Source: an uncultured bacterium
GTDB lineage: Bacteria > Pseudomonadota > Gammaproteobacteria > Burkholderiales > Burkholderiaceae_C
NCBI GenBank assembly: GCA_903830565.1
Contig: CAIKUF010000146.1
Coordinates: 1 to 64,000, forward strand
Direction: 5' to 3'
Length of the DNA stretch: 64,000 bases
The position numbers and the translations under genes were made by a program. Under the pieces are notes generated by a model. The model did no database searches and had not been told where the DNA came from. It worked only from the letters and a program-made list of their open reading frames with translations. Within the stretch, counting starts at the first letter, position 1. Each line of letters opens with the position of its first letter. Below are positions 17,627 through 26,625 of the stretch, one piece after another.

Positions 17627-18577
17627 GTGATCGCGCGGCTTCTCGCGCTGCTGCTGTGGCTGGGGTGCACTGCCGCGGGCGCACAGCCGGCTGCGCCCGG
17701 CGCCTGCCCGCCGACGGCGCAGCCCATGACCGCCGAGCTGGCCCAGGCCGGCCTGCGCGAAGCGCGCGACCACGGCTTCCTGTGGCGCATCGCGCGCGAC
17801 GGGCGTGTGTCCTACCTCTACGGCACCGTGCACGTCGCGCGGCGGCAGTGGCTGTTCCCCGGTCCGGAGCTGGTCGGGGCCGTGAAGGCGAGCGACACCG
17901 TCGCGCTCGAACTCGATATGCTCGACCCCGATATCCAGCGCCGCCTGGCCGAGGGCATGCGGGCCGACCCGTCCGAGCACCTGCCCGAGGCGCTCGCCGA
18001 GCGCCTGCGCGCGCAGGTGCGCGCGGCGTGCCTGCCGGCGGACGAGATGGCCGCGCTGGCCCCGGCCTTGCAACTGGCCGCGCTGACGACGCTCGCGGCG
18101 CGCTGGGACGGGCTCGACCCGTCCTACGCCATCGATTCCTTCCTCGCCGGCTTCGGGCGCGGGCTCGGCAAGACCGTCGTCTCGCTTGAATCGCCCGAGA
18201 TGCAGATCGCGCTCCTCAAGGGCGACCCGAAGACGGCCGAGCAGGAGCTCGATCACGGCCTGCAGCAGCTCGAGCAAGGGCAGATGCGGCCGATGCTGGT
18301 GCGCATCGCACAGGTCTGGGCCGATGGCAAAGAGGATGAACTCGAGCGTTATGAAAAGTGGTGCGGGTGCGCCGACACCGACGCCGAACGCACCGAACTG
18401 ACGCGTATGCTGGACGACCGCAATGGCCCGCTGGCCGAACGCATCGACGCCCTTCACCGCTCCGGCCAGCGCGTGTTCGCCGCCGTGGGCGCGCTGCACA
18501 TGATCGGCCCGCTCGGGCTGCCCAGGTTGATGGCCGAGCGCGGCTATTCGGTGCAGCGGGTCGATCTCCGGCGTTGA
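17627..18577 (+). CDS. TraB/GumN family protein
   Basis: A 316-residue exported protein of the TraB/GumN (PF01963) family. These are thought to be metal-dependent proteases related to haem-uptake and exopolysaccharide loci, and little is experimentally settled. Seen: signal peptide (ARLLALLLWLGCTAAGA), the first conserved block SYLYGTVHVARRQWLF containing GT-H, and the distal HRSGQRVFAAVGALHMIGPLG with the second histidine-containing GALH motif. The GTG at 17627 has GAAGGG six bases upstream and begins the signal peptide; an upstream GTG at 17567 overlaps the preceding stop and is the alternative. Cys-rich KWCGC sits near residue 250. Confidence 0.82.
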   Translation: MIARLLALLLWLGCTAAGAQPAAPGACPPTAQPMTAELAQAGLREARDHGFLWRIARDGRVSYLYGTVHVARRQWLFPGPELVGAVKASDTVALELDMLDPDIQRRLAEGMRADPSEHLPEALAERLRAQVRAACLPADEMAALAPALQLAALTTLAARWDGLDPSYAIDSFLAGFGRGLGKTVVSLESPEMQIALLKGDPKTAEQELDHGLQQLEQGQMRPMLVRIAQVWADGKEDELERYEKWCGCADTDAERTELTRMLDDRNGPLAERIDALHRSGQRVFAAVGALHMIGPLGLPRLMAERGYSVQRVDLRR

Positions 18578-18698
18578 GTCCCCCCGGGGCCGGGCTGCGC
18601 CCGGCTCGCCCCCCGCGGGGGTTCAAGCTGCCCGGCGAAGCCGGGTCACCTTGAGCGTCGGGGCACAATGCGCCGATCCACGCAACGAAGGAGCCGCC

Positions 18699-19274
18699 AT
18701 GGCCGACGCATCCGCATTCGCCAAGCTCGTCCCCGGTTTCGATTTCCTCGAAGGGCTGGTCAAGAATGCCGGCGCCGCGATGCCCGGCATCGGCCAGTGG
18801 GTCGCGCCGACGCTGAACCCCGAGGAGCTCGACAAGCGCATCCAGGAGCTGCGCACCGTGCAGTACTGGCTGGAGCAGAACGCGCGCATGCTGGGCGCGA
18901 CGATCCAGGCGCTGGAAGTGCAGCGCATGACGCTGTCGACGCTGAAGACGATGAACGTGCAGATGAACGACCTGCGCGAGTCGCTGCTGATCCCGGTGCC
19001 ACCCTCTGCGCCGGCCGCGGCGCCGCCTGCGGCCGAGCCCGAGCCCGCACCGGCCGAGGCCGCGCGGCCTTCGCCGCCGGCCGGGGTGGACCCGACGCAA
19101 TGGTGGGGCGCGCTGACCAAGCAGTTCACCGAATTGGCGGCAGCGGCGTTGAAGGACAGCGCGGCGGGTGTGGCGAAGAACATCGCCGGCGCTCCTACTG
19201 CGTCGTCGACCGCAGGCAGCGCCAAGGCGCCACGCAAGCGCGCGGCACGAGCAGTCGCCAAGAGCCGCCGCTGA
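18699..19274 (+). CDS. phaM: PhaM-like polyhydroxyalkanoate granule protein
   Basis: A 191-residue protein like PhaM of Ralstonia and relatives, which activates PHA synthase, binds DNA and tethers PHB granules to the nucleoid. Seen: N-terminal FAKLVPGFDFLEGLVKNAG, a helical middle with LRTVQYWLEQNARMLGATIQ, then a Pro/Ala-rich linker, and a basic Lys/Arg/Ala C terminus (KAPRKRAARAVAKSRR) that fits DNA binding. The ATG at 18699 has a strong GAAGGAG. The adjacent alpha/beta hydrolase gene overlaps its stop by one base. The C/G-rich region upstream (18578-18660) contains palindromes that probably terminate the TraB/GumN gene. Confidence 0.85.
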   Translation: MADASAFAKLVPGFDFLEGLVKNAGAAMPGIGQWVAPTLNPEELDKRIQELRTVQYWLEQNARMLGATIQALEVQRMTLSTLKTMNVQMNDLRESLLIPVPPSAPAAAPPAAEPEPAPAEAARPSPPAGVDPTQWWGALTKQFTELAAAALKDSAAGVAKNIAGAPTASSTAGSAKAPRKRAARAVAKSRR

Positions 19275-20305
19275 TGCCTGCGACCTCACCCAAGAGTCGC
19301 CGATCCCTGAGCATTCTCGCTTGGGGTGGTGCGGGACTTGTGCTCGCCATCGTGCTCGCGTTGGCGCTTGCTCTCGCGCTCGGTGGGCCGACGCCGCTGC
19401 CGACGAAGCACAGCGTCGCCGACCCGTTCGTCGGCGTAGATTTCCGGGGCATGCCGGCGCTCAGCCGTTTCACCGCGCGCGACGGCGCGGCGCTCGCGTA
19501 TCGCGCCTACCCGCCTGCCGAAGGCCAACCCGCGCGCGGCAGCGTCATGCTGGTCCACGGCTCGTCGGCCAACAGCCGCAGCGTCGACCCGCTGGCCAGG
19601 AGCTTTGCCGAAGCCGGCTTTGCGGTCTATGCGTTCGATATCCGCGGCCACGGCGAGTCCGGAAGACGCGGACACATCGGCTACATCGGTCAGCTCGAAG
19701 ACGACCTCGAAGACTTCATGCGCAGCGTGCCGCCAGGCCCCGGGCCGAAGACGCTGGTCGGCTTCTCGTCGGGCGGGGGTTTCGCGCTTCGCGTCGCCGG
19801 TGGTTCGCGGCAAGGCCTGTTCGACAACTACCTGTTCATGTCGCCCTACGTTCACTACAAGGCCGCCACGGCGCGGTCGGGCGACGCTGCCGGCTGGGCC
19901 TCGGTCGGCATGCCGCGCATGGTGGCGCTCGTGATGCTGAACGCGGCTGGCGTAACGGCCTTGAACGATCTCGAAGTCGTCGACTTTGCCGTCAACCCGA
20001 ACCCGCAGGCGCAACTGACGTCGTCGTATTCGTATGCCTTGGCCGCCAACTTCCAGCCGCGGGACGATTACCGCGCAGGCCTGCGCGCAATCACGCGCCC
20101 GGCCGCGGTGATCGCGGGCCGGGACGACGAAATTTTCCACGCGGACAAGTTCCGCCAGGTCTTCGACGAGGCGGGCCGCACCGACATCCCGGTCACGCTC
20201 GTTCCCGCTACCGGGCATATCGCGCTGACGCTTTCGCCCGCCGGCCGCGCCGCAGCAGTGGCCGCGGTGCAGCGGTTGGGCGATGCGTCCGGCAACGCGC
20301 ACTGA
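19274..20305 (+). CDS. Alpha/beta hydrolase with N-terminal anchor
   Basis: A 343-residue serine hydrolase of the lysophospholipase-like alpha/beta fold. Seen: one N-terminal membrane helix (LAWGGAGLVLAIVLALAL), oxyanion strand VMLVHGSSANSR, the nucleophile elbow GFSSGGGF, the acid in VIAGRDDEIFH and catalytic histidine in VPATGHIALTL. It is probably membrane-anchored with a periplasmic catalytic domain. The substrate is unknown. Its ATG overlaps the phaM stop (TGATG), so expression is coupled, though a direct PHA depolymerase role is not supported by any specific motif. Confidence 0.82.
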   Translation: MPATSPKSRRSLSILAWGGAGLVLAIVLALALALALGGPTPLPTKHSVADPFVGVDFRGMPALSRFTARDGAALAYRAYPPAEGQPARGSVMLVHGSSANSRSVDPLARSFAEAGFAVYAFDIRGHGESGRRGHIGYIGQLEDDLEDFMRSVPPGPGPKTLVGFSSGGGFALRVAGGSRQGLFDNYLFMSPYVHYKAATARSGDAAGWASVGMPRMVALVMLNAAGVTALNDLEVVDFAVNPNPQAQLTSSYSYALAANFQPRDDYRAGLRAITRPAAVIAGRDDEIFHADKFRQVFDEAGRTDIPVTLVPATGHIALTLSPAGRAAAVAAVQRLGDASGNAH

Positions 20306-20335
20306 CGCGCGCCGTCGGCTGGCTCGACGCCCGGC

Positions 20336-21529
20336 TCAAAGCGCGCGGCGCAGAGCCGGCACGCGAAGCACCCATCCCGCAAGCACATAGCAAAGCAGGC
20401 AACTGACGGTGCCGGTCACGGCGAACTTCACCAGCGCGTTCGCGGGCACGTCACGCCACGCCAACGCAACGGCGACCAGCACCGGCGGGTGCACGATGTA
20501 GATCGTGTAGGCGCGCCGGGAAAGCGATTTCCACCACGGGCCGAGCGTCGCGAATCGACGCTGGAATCGATAGACCAGCATCATGATCGCGCCCCAGGCG
20601 ACGAAGGGCTCCCAGTACGCGTAGACGACCGCGAGCGCTTGGCCGGGCAGTGCCGGCAACGCGCGGCTCGCGAAATACGCGACCGGCAGGATCGGCAATG
20701 CGACGACACATACATGCCACCACAATCGCATTTGTTCGGCCGTTAGGCGTTCCAGCCATCGCGGGCGCGATGCGATGCAGCCAAAGCAGAACAGCACGAC
20801 GTAACTGGCGAAGTAGCCGAGTTGCAAGCCCCAGACATTGACCCCCACGGGCCAAACAGAGCGCAAGGCGAGCGCGGCCGATCCGGTCACGAGGGCGGCG
20901 GTGGCCAGAGCCCGATTGGACGGCCACGGACGCGCGACGGCATCGTCGGCGAGCGCGGCAGCTTGACGCGAGAACACCCGCATCCACAACACTGCACCGA
21001 ATGCGAAGAGCAGTAGCGCTTGCGCAAACCACAGCGGCCCACTCTCGAATGTGCCTTCGCTCCATAGGCGCCACAAGGTCGGAGCGAAAGGGCGGCCACG
21101 AGCCGTCTGCGCAAGCGCAATCGTGGCCGGCCCGATCACCAAGCCGAAGAACAACAGCGGCAACCCGAGGCGAACGAGCCGGTCCGCCAGGTAGAGGCGA
21201 GGCCCCTTGCGACGAATCGCCCCCGGCGTGAAATAGCCTGCCAGAAGAAAGAGCGCGCCCATGAAGTAGGCCTGGTTGACGGTGCAGAAGAACACCAGCA
21301 GCGTCGAAGGAATTGACCTGTCGGTCGGCACTTCACGGTAGTACCAGCCGCCGATGGCGCCGTAGGTGATAGCGGTGTGATGCAGCACGACGAGCAGCGT
21401 CAGCGCAGCACGCAGGGCATCGATCCCCGCGTTGCGCTCAGCGGCGGGGACGAAGGTATTCGCCGTGGCAGGTTGTGGCGACGTTGGCGCAAGGTCTTCC
21501 CGCGCGCCGAGCGCGGAGTTGCCAGTCAT
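20336..21529 (-). CDS. Acyltransferase 3 family membrane protein
   Basis: A 397-residue polytopic protein of the acyltransferase-3 family (PF01757), which O-acylates sugars or glucans on the envelope; OpgC/MdoC-like proteins are relatives. Seen: N-terminal RNAGIDALRAALTLLVVLHHT with the catalytic-type HH, followed by about ten hydrophobic segments and the QAYFMGALFLLAGYF helix. The acceptor is unknown. The start overlaps the thioesterase stop by 4 bp, so it is translated from the same message. Genes upstream in the same direction end in narXL, and this is the last gene of that long run. Confidence 0.82.
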   Translation of the reverse strand: MTGNSALGAREDLAPTSPQPATANTFVPAAERNAGIDALRAALTLLVVLHHTAITYGAIGGWYYREVPTDRSIPSTLLVFFCTVNQAYFMGALFLLAGYFTPGAIRRKGPRLYLADRLVRLGLPLLFFGLVIGPATIALAQTARGRPFAPTLWRLWSEGTFESGPLWFAQALLLFAFGAVLWMRVFSRQAAALADDAVARPWPSNRALATAALVTGSAALALRSVWPVGVNVWGLQLGYFASYVVLFCFGCIASRPRWLERLTAEQMRLWWHVCVVALPILPVAYFASRALPALPGQALAVVYAYWEPFVAWGAIMMLVYRFQRRFATLGPWWKSLSRRAYTIYIVHPPVLVAVALAWRDVPANALVKFAVTGTVSCLLCYVLAGWVLRVPALRRAL

Positions 21530-22071
21530 GCTTCGATCTCCCGAGAGGTCGCCCGTTCTTCGAAAGCAACCCGAGTGACCCAGGTACGCTCAGTGTCGTG
21601 CGGCGAGCGCCGGCCTGACGAGAAGGACCCGGTTCGACCCGGCTCGACCATCGCCGCGAGATAGCTGGCGCAGAACTCGGGCGGCATGCGGCGCCCGCGC
21701 CCGCTGCTCACTTCGATGCACACCAGATGCCAGCGGCCGCGCAGCACGGTTGCGCCGTCACGGTCGCGGATCAACTGAAAGCCGCGCTCCATCGTCAGCT
21801 TGCCGTCGCTGGCGAGCAGCCAGGTGGCGAGCGTTAGCGCCTCGCCCGCGAACGTCGGCAGCAGGTAGTCGTACTCGCCGCGGCGGATCGCCATCGCGCG
21901 GTCCAGGCGCAGGTAGTCGGCGAGGGAAAGGCCCAGCGTTTCGGAGTGCGCCCAGGCGACCTTCTCGCACCACTGCACGTAGACTGCGTTGTTGGTGTGG
22001 GAGAGGCCGTCGATGTCGCCCTCGTGCGGCGTGACGGGCAAGGTGAACGGTCGCGGATGGTCCCAGTTCAT
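21526..22071 (-). CDS. Acyl-CoA thioesterase, 4HBT hotdog fold
   Basis: A 181-residue hotdog-fold thioesterase of the 4-hydroxybenzoyl-CoA type. Seen: EGDIDGLSHTNNAVYVQWCEKVAWAHS with the catalytic-type Asp/Asn environment, and FAGEALTLATWLLASDGKLTMERGFQL in the core strands. Such enzymes hydrolyse short or aromatic acyl-CoAs. The C terminus from about residue 140 is extended compared with the usual 130-140 residues. Its end overlaps the acyltransferase start by 4 bp. It follows the TIGR01777 gene by about 46 bp. Confidence 0.85.
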   Translation of the reverse strand: MNWDHPRPFTLPVTPHEGDIDGLSHTNNAVYVQWCEKVAWAHSETLGLSLADYLRLDRAMAIRRGEYDYLLPTFAGEALTLATWLLASDGKLTMERGFQLIRDRDGATVLRGRWHLVCIEVSSGRGRRMPPEFCASYLAAMVEPGRTGSFSSGRRSPHDTERTWVTRVAFEERATSREIEA

Positions 22072-22117
22072 GAGGTTCTCGTCGATGGCGAGTGGCGATC
22101 TTATCGACCCGCAACCT

Positions 22118-23506
22118 TCAAGCCCCGAAGCGTTCGTCGATCTTGCGCGAGCGGTAGTCGAAGATGCGCCCGACGTCGCGGTCCACCTTCCAGCCGCCGG
22201 CCGCGGCGCCCAGCCAGCCCGCGGGCAACTGGTAGCGCACGGTGTCGCGCATCAGGGTGCCGTTGCCGAGCGGGATGAAGTCGTGCGCGTGTTCCCACCG
22301 CGTGTACGGCCCCTTCACCTGCACGTCGACGAAGCGGCGCAACTCATCCCAGGCGTCGATGCGCGTGCGCCAGCCGAGCGGCACGCCATTGAGCCTGAGC
22401 CGATAGTCGATCAGCGTGCCGACGCCGATCTTCGGTGTCGACATGCCGAGCACCCGAAAGCCGAGGAAGGGTGGCGTGATCGCCTCCAGGTTCTTCGCGT
22501 CGCAGAAGAATGGCCACAGCGTTGCCGCATCGTGCGGGAACCACTGCTCCCAGGTGCGTTCGCGCACGCCGCCGCGCAGCGGCGTGAGCAGGTCGTGCAG
22601 CGCCGTGTCGAGGCTTTCGAACCGGAACTCGAAGCCCGACGCTCGCGTCGCGCGCGGCGCTATGCGCGTGCTACCGAGCACGATGGTGGCCTTCTCGCCG
22701 AACAGCGCGTTGATCGCCAGCGTAGGTACGGGAAGGTTCTCGATCACGCCCAGCGCGCGGCACAGCACACTCGTGAACTGCCGGTTCGTTGCCGGCTGCG
22801 GTGCCACGCCCTCGAGCACGCCCGTGCGCGCCGAGTCGAGCGCATGAACGAACAGGCGGACGATATCGTCGAGGTGAATCCAGCTCATCCACTGTCCGCC
22901 GCCGCCGAGCCTGCCCGCGGCAGACAGGCGGAATATCGGCAGCATCTCGGCCAGCGCGCCGCCTTCGCGCGCGAGCACGACGCCGGTGCGAACGATGGGC
23001 ACGCGCATCTGCGGCCGGCCCTCGGTCAAAGGCCCGACTTCGGCTTCCCACGCCTGCACCACGTCGGCCAGAAAGCCGCGACCCTTGGCACTGTGCGCGT
23101 CCAGCACCTCGTCGCCACGTTCGCCGTAGTAACCGCTGGCCGAGCCCTGCACGAACGCGCTGACGGCCCGGTCATGGTCCAGCACCGCGCGCACCAGTTG
23201 CCGCGTGCCGAGCACGCGCGAATCGCGGATCAGCGCCTTCCTGGCTGGCGTCCAGCGAGCCTGCGCCACAGGCTCGCCGGCCAGGTTGATGACCGCATCG
23301 ACGCCCTGCAACGCCGCCGCGGGCACCGCTCGCGTGTGGTCCCACGCGTGGCAGAGCGCCGGGAAGGGCAGCCGGCGCCGCGCCGCCGCCGCGTCGCGCA
23401 CGAGGCACACGAGCGTGTCGCCGCGCGCCACGAGGGCCTTGCCCAGTTCGCGGCCGATGAGCCCGGTCGCGCCGGTGAGCAGAATGTGCACGGGGACCTT
23501 CGTCAA
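22118..23506 (-). CDS. TIGR01777 epimerase with SRPBCC domain
   Basis: A 462-residue two-domain protein. Residues 1-300 form a short-chain dehydrogenase-like NAD(P)-binding fold of the TIGR01777 (YfcH-like) type, beginning VHILLTGATGLIGRELG and continuing with VINLAGEPV and the SASGYYGERGDE active-site-like segment. Residues from about 305 look like a START/SRPBCC ligand-binding domain (EQWFPHDAATLWPFFCDAKNLEAITP, ending WKVDRDVGRIFDYR). Fusions of this kind occur in proteobacteria, but the substrate is unknown. The start overlaps the narL stop by 4 bp, so it is co-translated with the nar regulator genes. Confidence 0.82.
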   Translation of the reverse strand: MTKVPVHILLTGATGLIGRELGKALVARGDTLVCLVRDAAAARRRLPFPALCHAWDHTRAVPAAALQGVDAVINLAGEPVAQARWTPARKALIRDSRVLGTRQLVRAVLDHDRAVSAFVQGSASGYYGERGDEVLDAHSAKGRGFLADVVQAWEAEVGPLTEGRPQMRVPIVRTGVVLAREGGALAEMLPIFRLSAAGRLGGGGQWMSWIHLDDIVRLFVHALDSARTGVLEGVAPQPATNRQFTSVLCRALGVIENLPVPTLAINALFGEKATIVLGSTRIAPRATRASGFEFRFESLDTALHDLLTPLRGGVRERTWEQWFPHDAATLWPFFCDAKNLEAITPPFLGFRVLGMSTPKIGVGTLIDYRLRLNGVPLGWRTRIDAWDELRRFVDVQVKGPYTRWEHAHDFIPLGNGTLMRDTVRYQLPAGWLGAAAGGWKVDRDVGRIFDYRSRKIDERFGA

Positions 23507-24183
23507 TGGGATCCCGAAGCACGGCCCGTCGCATAGACCGCTGCCTGTACGCGGGAGCTGAGGTTGAGCTTGCGCAGGATGTGCTGCACGTGGATCTTGA
23601 CCGTGGTCTCGGCGATGTCGAGCGCGCGGGCGATTTCCTTGTTGCTCGCGCCGCGCGCGATGTGTGCCAGGATCTGCTGCTCGCGCGGCGACAGGCTGTG
23701 GATCGGATCGGGGTCGGCGGCCGGTGGCGCGGGTCGACCATCGGATTGCAGCATCTGGAAGGCATTGACAAGCTTGCTGGTCATCTCCGGGCTGACCACG
23801 GACTCGCCAGCCACCGCGCGCAATATGGACGCCGCCAACATGTCACTGTCCATGGTCTTGAGCAGGTAGCCGCGCGCGCCTCCCCGCAGCGCCGCGGCCA
23901 AGTCGCGCTCGTCCTCGCTGACGGTGAGCATCAGCACGCGGGCCTGCGGCGCCACTTCCCTGAGTCCTGCCAGTGCGTCCACTCCGTTAACGCCAGGCAG
24001 GTGGTTGTCGAGCAGGATCACGTCCGGTTGTGTTTCGGCGGCGCGGCGTTGCGCCTCGCCGGCGTCGCCTGCCTCGGCGACGACCTCGAAACGCGCGTCG
24101 CCCGCGAGCAGCGAGATCAGTCCGCGCCGGAACAGAGTGTGGTCGTCGACGACCAGCACGCGCACGCGTGCGGCGGTGTTCAT
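23503..24183 (-). CDS. narL: NarL-family response regulator
   Basis: A 226-residue NarL/FixJ-type response regulator. The receiver domain has acidic Asp13-Asp14, phosphoacceptor Asp59 (VILLDNHLPG), T87 and K109 in the expected places. The C-terminal LuxR-type helix-turn-helix has LSPREQQILAHIARGASNKEIARALDIAE with DNA-contact helix NKEIA and TVKIHVQHILRKL. It is encoded 4 bp into the end of the narX-like kinase gene, which is a typical NarX/NarL pair, so it is expected to activate nar genes in response to nitrate or nitrite. No NarL heptamers were mapped. Confidence 0.9.
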   Translation of the reverse strand: MNTAARVRVLVVDDHTLFRRGLISLLAGDARFEVVAEAGDAGEAQRRAAETQPDVILLDNHLPGVNGVDALAGLREVAPQARVLMLTVSEDERDLAAALRGGARGYLLKTMDSDMLAASILRAVAGESVVSPEMTSKLVNAFQMLQSDGRPAPPAADPDPIHSLSPREQQILAHIARGASNKEIARALDIAETTVKIHVQHILRKLNLSSRVQAAVYATGRASGSH

Positions 24184-26078
24184 GCCGCCAGCCCCTGCCG
24201 CTCGGGCAGCGTGAGCACGACGCAGGTGCCCGAGCCAGGGACCGACACGACCTCGACCGCTGCGCCGATCCGCTGCGCCCGCTCACGCATGATGCGCAGG
24301 CCAACATGCGTCTGGTCGGTCGGCTCGCCGTCGGCCGCAAACCCGCAGCCGTCGTCGCGCACTTCAACGCGCCACTGGGGCGCCTGCTGCACGTCGACCC
24401 AAACCTCGCGCGCCTGGGCATGCTTGCGCACATTGGACAGCGCTTCCTGCACCACGTGTAGAACCTGCACTTGCACGTCGGCCGCCAGCGGCAGGCCATG
24501 GCCCTCGACGTGCAAATGAGTTGCAAGGCCGGTCTGGTGCTCGAATTTCTGCAACGTGGTCTGCAGCGCAGGCATGATGTTCTCGGTGTTGGTGCGGGTG
24601 CGAAAGTGCATCAACAGCTCGCGCACATCGCCCAGACTCTCGCTCACACCGGCATCGAGTTCACTCAATGCGCGTTCGACCTGAGCCGCGTCCTGCCGCT
24701 TGACCGCGCCGCGCAGCAGGCCGGCCTGGATCTTCAGGAAGGCCAGGCTCTGCGCGATCGAGTCGTGCAACTCGCGCGCCAGCAGGCCGCGCTCCTCGGC
24801 CACCGCGGACTCGCGCTCCAGCGCACCGGCGCGCAGGCCCTCGATCGCACCGGCGAGGTGGCTGGCCAGGGTTTCGAGCAGGGCGCGGTCATCGTCGGCC
24901 AGCGACGCGGCGCTGCGGTAGAACAGGTTCAGTTCGCCCACCATGCGCTCCTGCAGCCGCACCGGCACCCCGATCACGGTACGAAAGCCGGCGCGCTCGC
25001 AGTGACCGAGCAGCTCGCGCGAGGTGTCGGGCTGGATGTGGATCACACGCGTCTGCGCCCGCCCGCGTGGCTGGCCGCAGAAGCAGTCGTTGGTGGGCAG
25101 GCACTGCTCCTGGTCTACCAGTTCCGGCGGCAGCCCGTCGGCGGCCAACAGCAGGTAGCGCTGATTCGACTCGTCCGACCAACGCACCGCCGCGGCGTCG
25201 GCACGCGCCACGCGGCGCAACTGTGCGGCGAAACCCTGGGCCAGTTCCTCCAGCGTGCCGACTCGGGCCACGAACGCGGCCGCCTCGTACAGTGCGGCGA
25301 GTCGCGCGTGCTGCTGTTCCAGCCCGAGCGTCTTTTCCCGCACCCTGGCTTCCAGGCTCTGGTAGAGATCCTGCAGCGTCTCGGCCATGCGGTTGAAGCC
25401 GGCCGAAAGCGCTCCGAACTCGTCGTCCGAAGCCACCTCCACCCGCGCCGCCAAATCCCCCCCGCCGACGCTGGCGAGCCCGGACTGCAGCCGTGCCAGC
25501 GGGTTGAAGACGAACAGGTAGGCCGAGTAAAGGAGCGCGACCGCGCTGCCGATGGCGAGCGCGAACATCACGAACTGGAATGCGTTGAGGGCGGCGGTGA
25601 GCCGCGCCAGTTGCATCTCGATCGCCGAGACGAATCCGTCGATGCGCTCGACGAAGGCCTCGGCGTGTTTCGCGGCCTGCGGCGCGATCGGCGCGGGAGT
25701 TGCCGCCCACGCCGTGCGCAGTTCCTGCCAGCCGCGCTGAACGTCCGCAAAGGCGGCCTGCGAGCGCTCGTCACGTGGTACGAACAGGGGCCGCAGAGGG
25801 TCGCCGCTGCGCAACAGGCTGACGCTCTGATCGAACTGGGCCAGCAGCGCTTCGATGCGCTGGCGGTCGCCACCGGCCAGCGTCTGCGCCAGACGCCAGG
25901 TCTGCATGCGCATGCGGCCGGCCTCGTTGACCGCGGCGGCGCCGCCTTCGAGCTGCCAGGTCACCCACAAAGTCAGGCCGATGGACAGCAGCGCCGTCAG
26001 CAGCAGCGCGCCGCCAATGGCGCCGAGCTTGTGCGAAAGAGACCAGGAACGGCGCATTCCCGAACTGTACGGGTTCAT
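24180..26078 (-). CDS. narX: Nitrate/nitrite sensor histidine kinase
   Basis: A 632-residue NarX-type sensor. Domains in order: membrane helix near residue 20-45, a periplasmic domain with the P-box-like AAVNEAGRMRMQTWRLA, second helix near 165-190, HAMP, a GAF-like region with a Cys cluster (CLPTNDCFCG), and a HisKA_3 dimerisation helix with HDSIAQSL, followed by HATPase with N box EALSNVRKHA and G box DDGCGF. NarX senses nitrate/nitrite through the P-box. The start at 26078 is chosen because the first helix and conserved SLSHKLGAIG follow at once. It overlaps narL by 4 bp, and the hemerythrin gene ends 4 bp before it. Confidence 0.9.
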   Translation of the reverse strand: MNPYSSGMRRSWSLSHKLGAIGGALLLTALLSIGLTLWVTWQLEGGAAAVNEAGRMRMQTWRLAQTLAGGDRQRIEALLAQFDQSVSLLRSGDPLRPLFVPRDERSQAAFADVQRGWQELRTAWAATPAPIAPQAAKHAEAFVERIDGFVSAIEMQLARLTAALNAFQFVMFALAIGSAVALLYSAYLFVFNPLARLQSGLASVGGGDLAARVEVASDDEFGALSAGFNRMAETLQDLYQSLEARVREKTLGLEQQHARLAALYEAAAFVARVGTLEELAQGFAAQLRRVARADAAAVRWSDESNQRYLLLAADGLPPELVDQEQCLPTNDCFCGQPRGRAQTRVIHIQPDTSRELLGHCERAGFRTVIGVPVRLQERMVGELNLFYRSAASLADDDRALLETLASHLAGAIEGLRAGALERESAVAEERGLLARELHDSIAQSLAFLKIQAGLLRGAVKRQDAAQVERALSELDAGVSESLGDVRELLMHFRTRTNTENIMPALQTTLQKFEHQTGLATHLHVEGHGLPLAADVQVQVLHVVQEALSNVRKHAQAREVWVDVQQAPQWRVEVRDDGCGFAADGEPTDQTHVGLRIMRERAQRIGAAVEVVSVPGSGTCVVLTLPERQGLAA

Positions 26079-26082
26079 CCTC

Positions 26083-26625
26083 TCAGTGCACGCCGCGGCG
26101 CCCGGCCATTTCACGGCCCATCGCCGCTTGCGACCCGGCGTCCAGACGCGAGCGCGCGGCCGGGTAGGCCGCCGATTCCTCGACCTCGATATGGTTGCGA
26201 TAGAGCGCGGCGAAGGTGTCGCGACGCGCAGCGGCCGCGGCTGCAAGGGCTTGGTCGACCCGACCGTCGGCGATCGCCTGCAGATCGTTGCGCAGCGAGA
26301 ACCACTGGCCAAGCATCGTCTCGTGCTCGTCGTGCAGGCGTGTTGCGAGTGCTCTCAGCTCCGGCTCGCCCGACTGCGCGAGCACCGGCAGCAGGTGCCG
26401 TTCTTCGTCTTCATGGTGCGCCGGGCCGGCTTGGTCGAAGTAGCGCATGACGTCGCACGCGGCCTGGCGGGCCTGCTCGTCGGCGCCGTGCACGGGAAGG
26501 TGCGCACCCAGCCGCGCGAGCAGCGTGAGCATGTGCTCGACACGCTGGTGGCATTCGAGCAGCATCTCGAAGGGCTCGTCGAAGCTGGATGCCGGCGTGG
26601 CGTGCAAGCTGAGTCTTGATGTCAT
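26083..26625 (-). CDS. Hemerythrin HHE-domain protein in the nar cluster
   Basis: A 180-residue protein with a hemerythrin-like four-helix bundle. Candidate di-iron ligands: His in ECHQRVEHM, His in GPAHHEDEERHLLP, His/Glu in LHDEHETM and His/Glu in RNHIEVEESAAYP. These proteins bind O2 or NO or repair iron-sulfur clusters; the nar location suggests protection or sensing for nitric oxide. The start at 26625 gives the standard N-terminal extension. It overlaps the SirB2-like gene by 4 bp and ends 4 bp before narX, so it is in the same transcript. Confidence 0.85.
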   Translation of the reverse strand: MTSRLSLHATPASSFDEPFEMLLECHQRVEHMLTLLARLGAHLPVHGADEQARQAACDVMRYFDQAGPAHHEDEERHLLPVLAQSGEPELRALATRLHDEHETMLGQWFSLRNDLQAIADGRVDQALAAAAAARRDTFAALYRNHIEVEESAAYPAARSRLDAGSQAAMGREMAGRRGVH

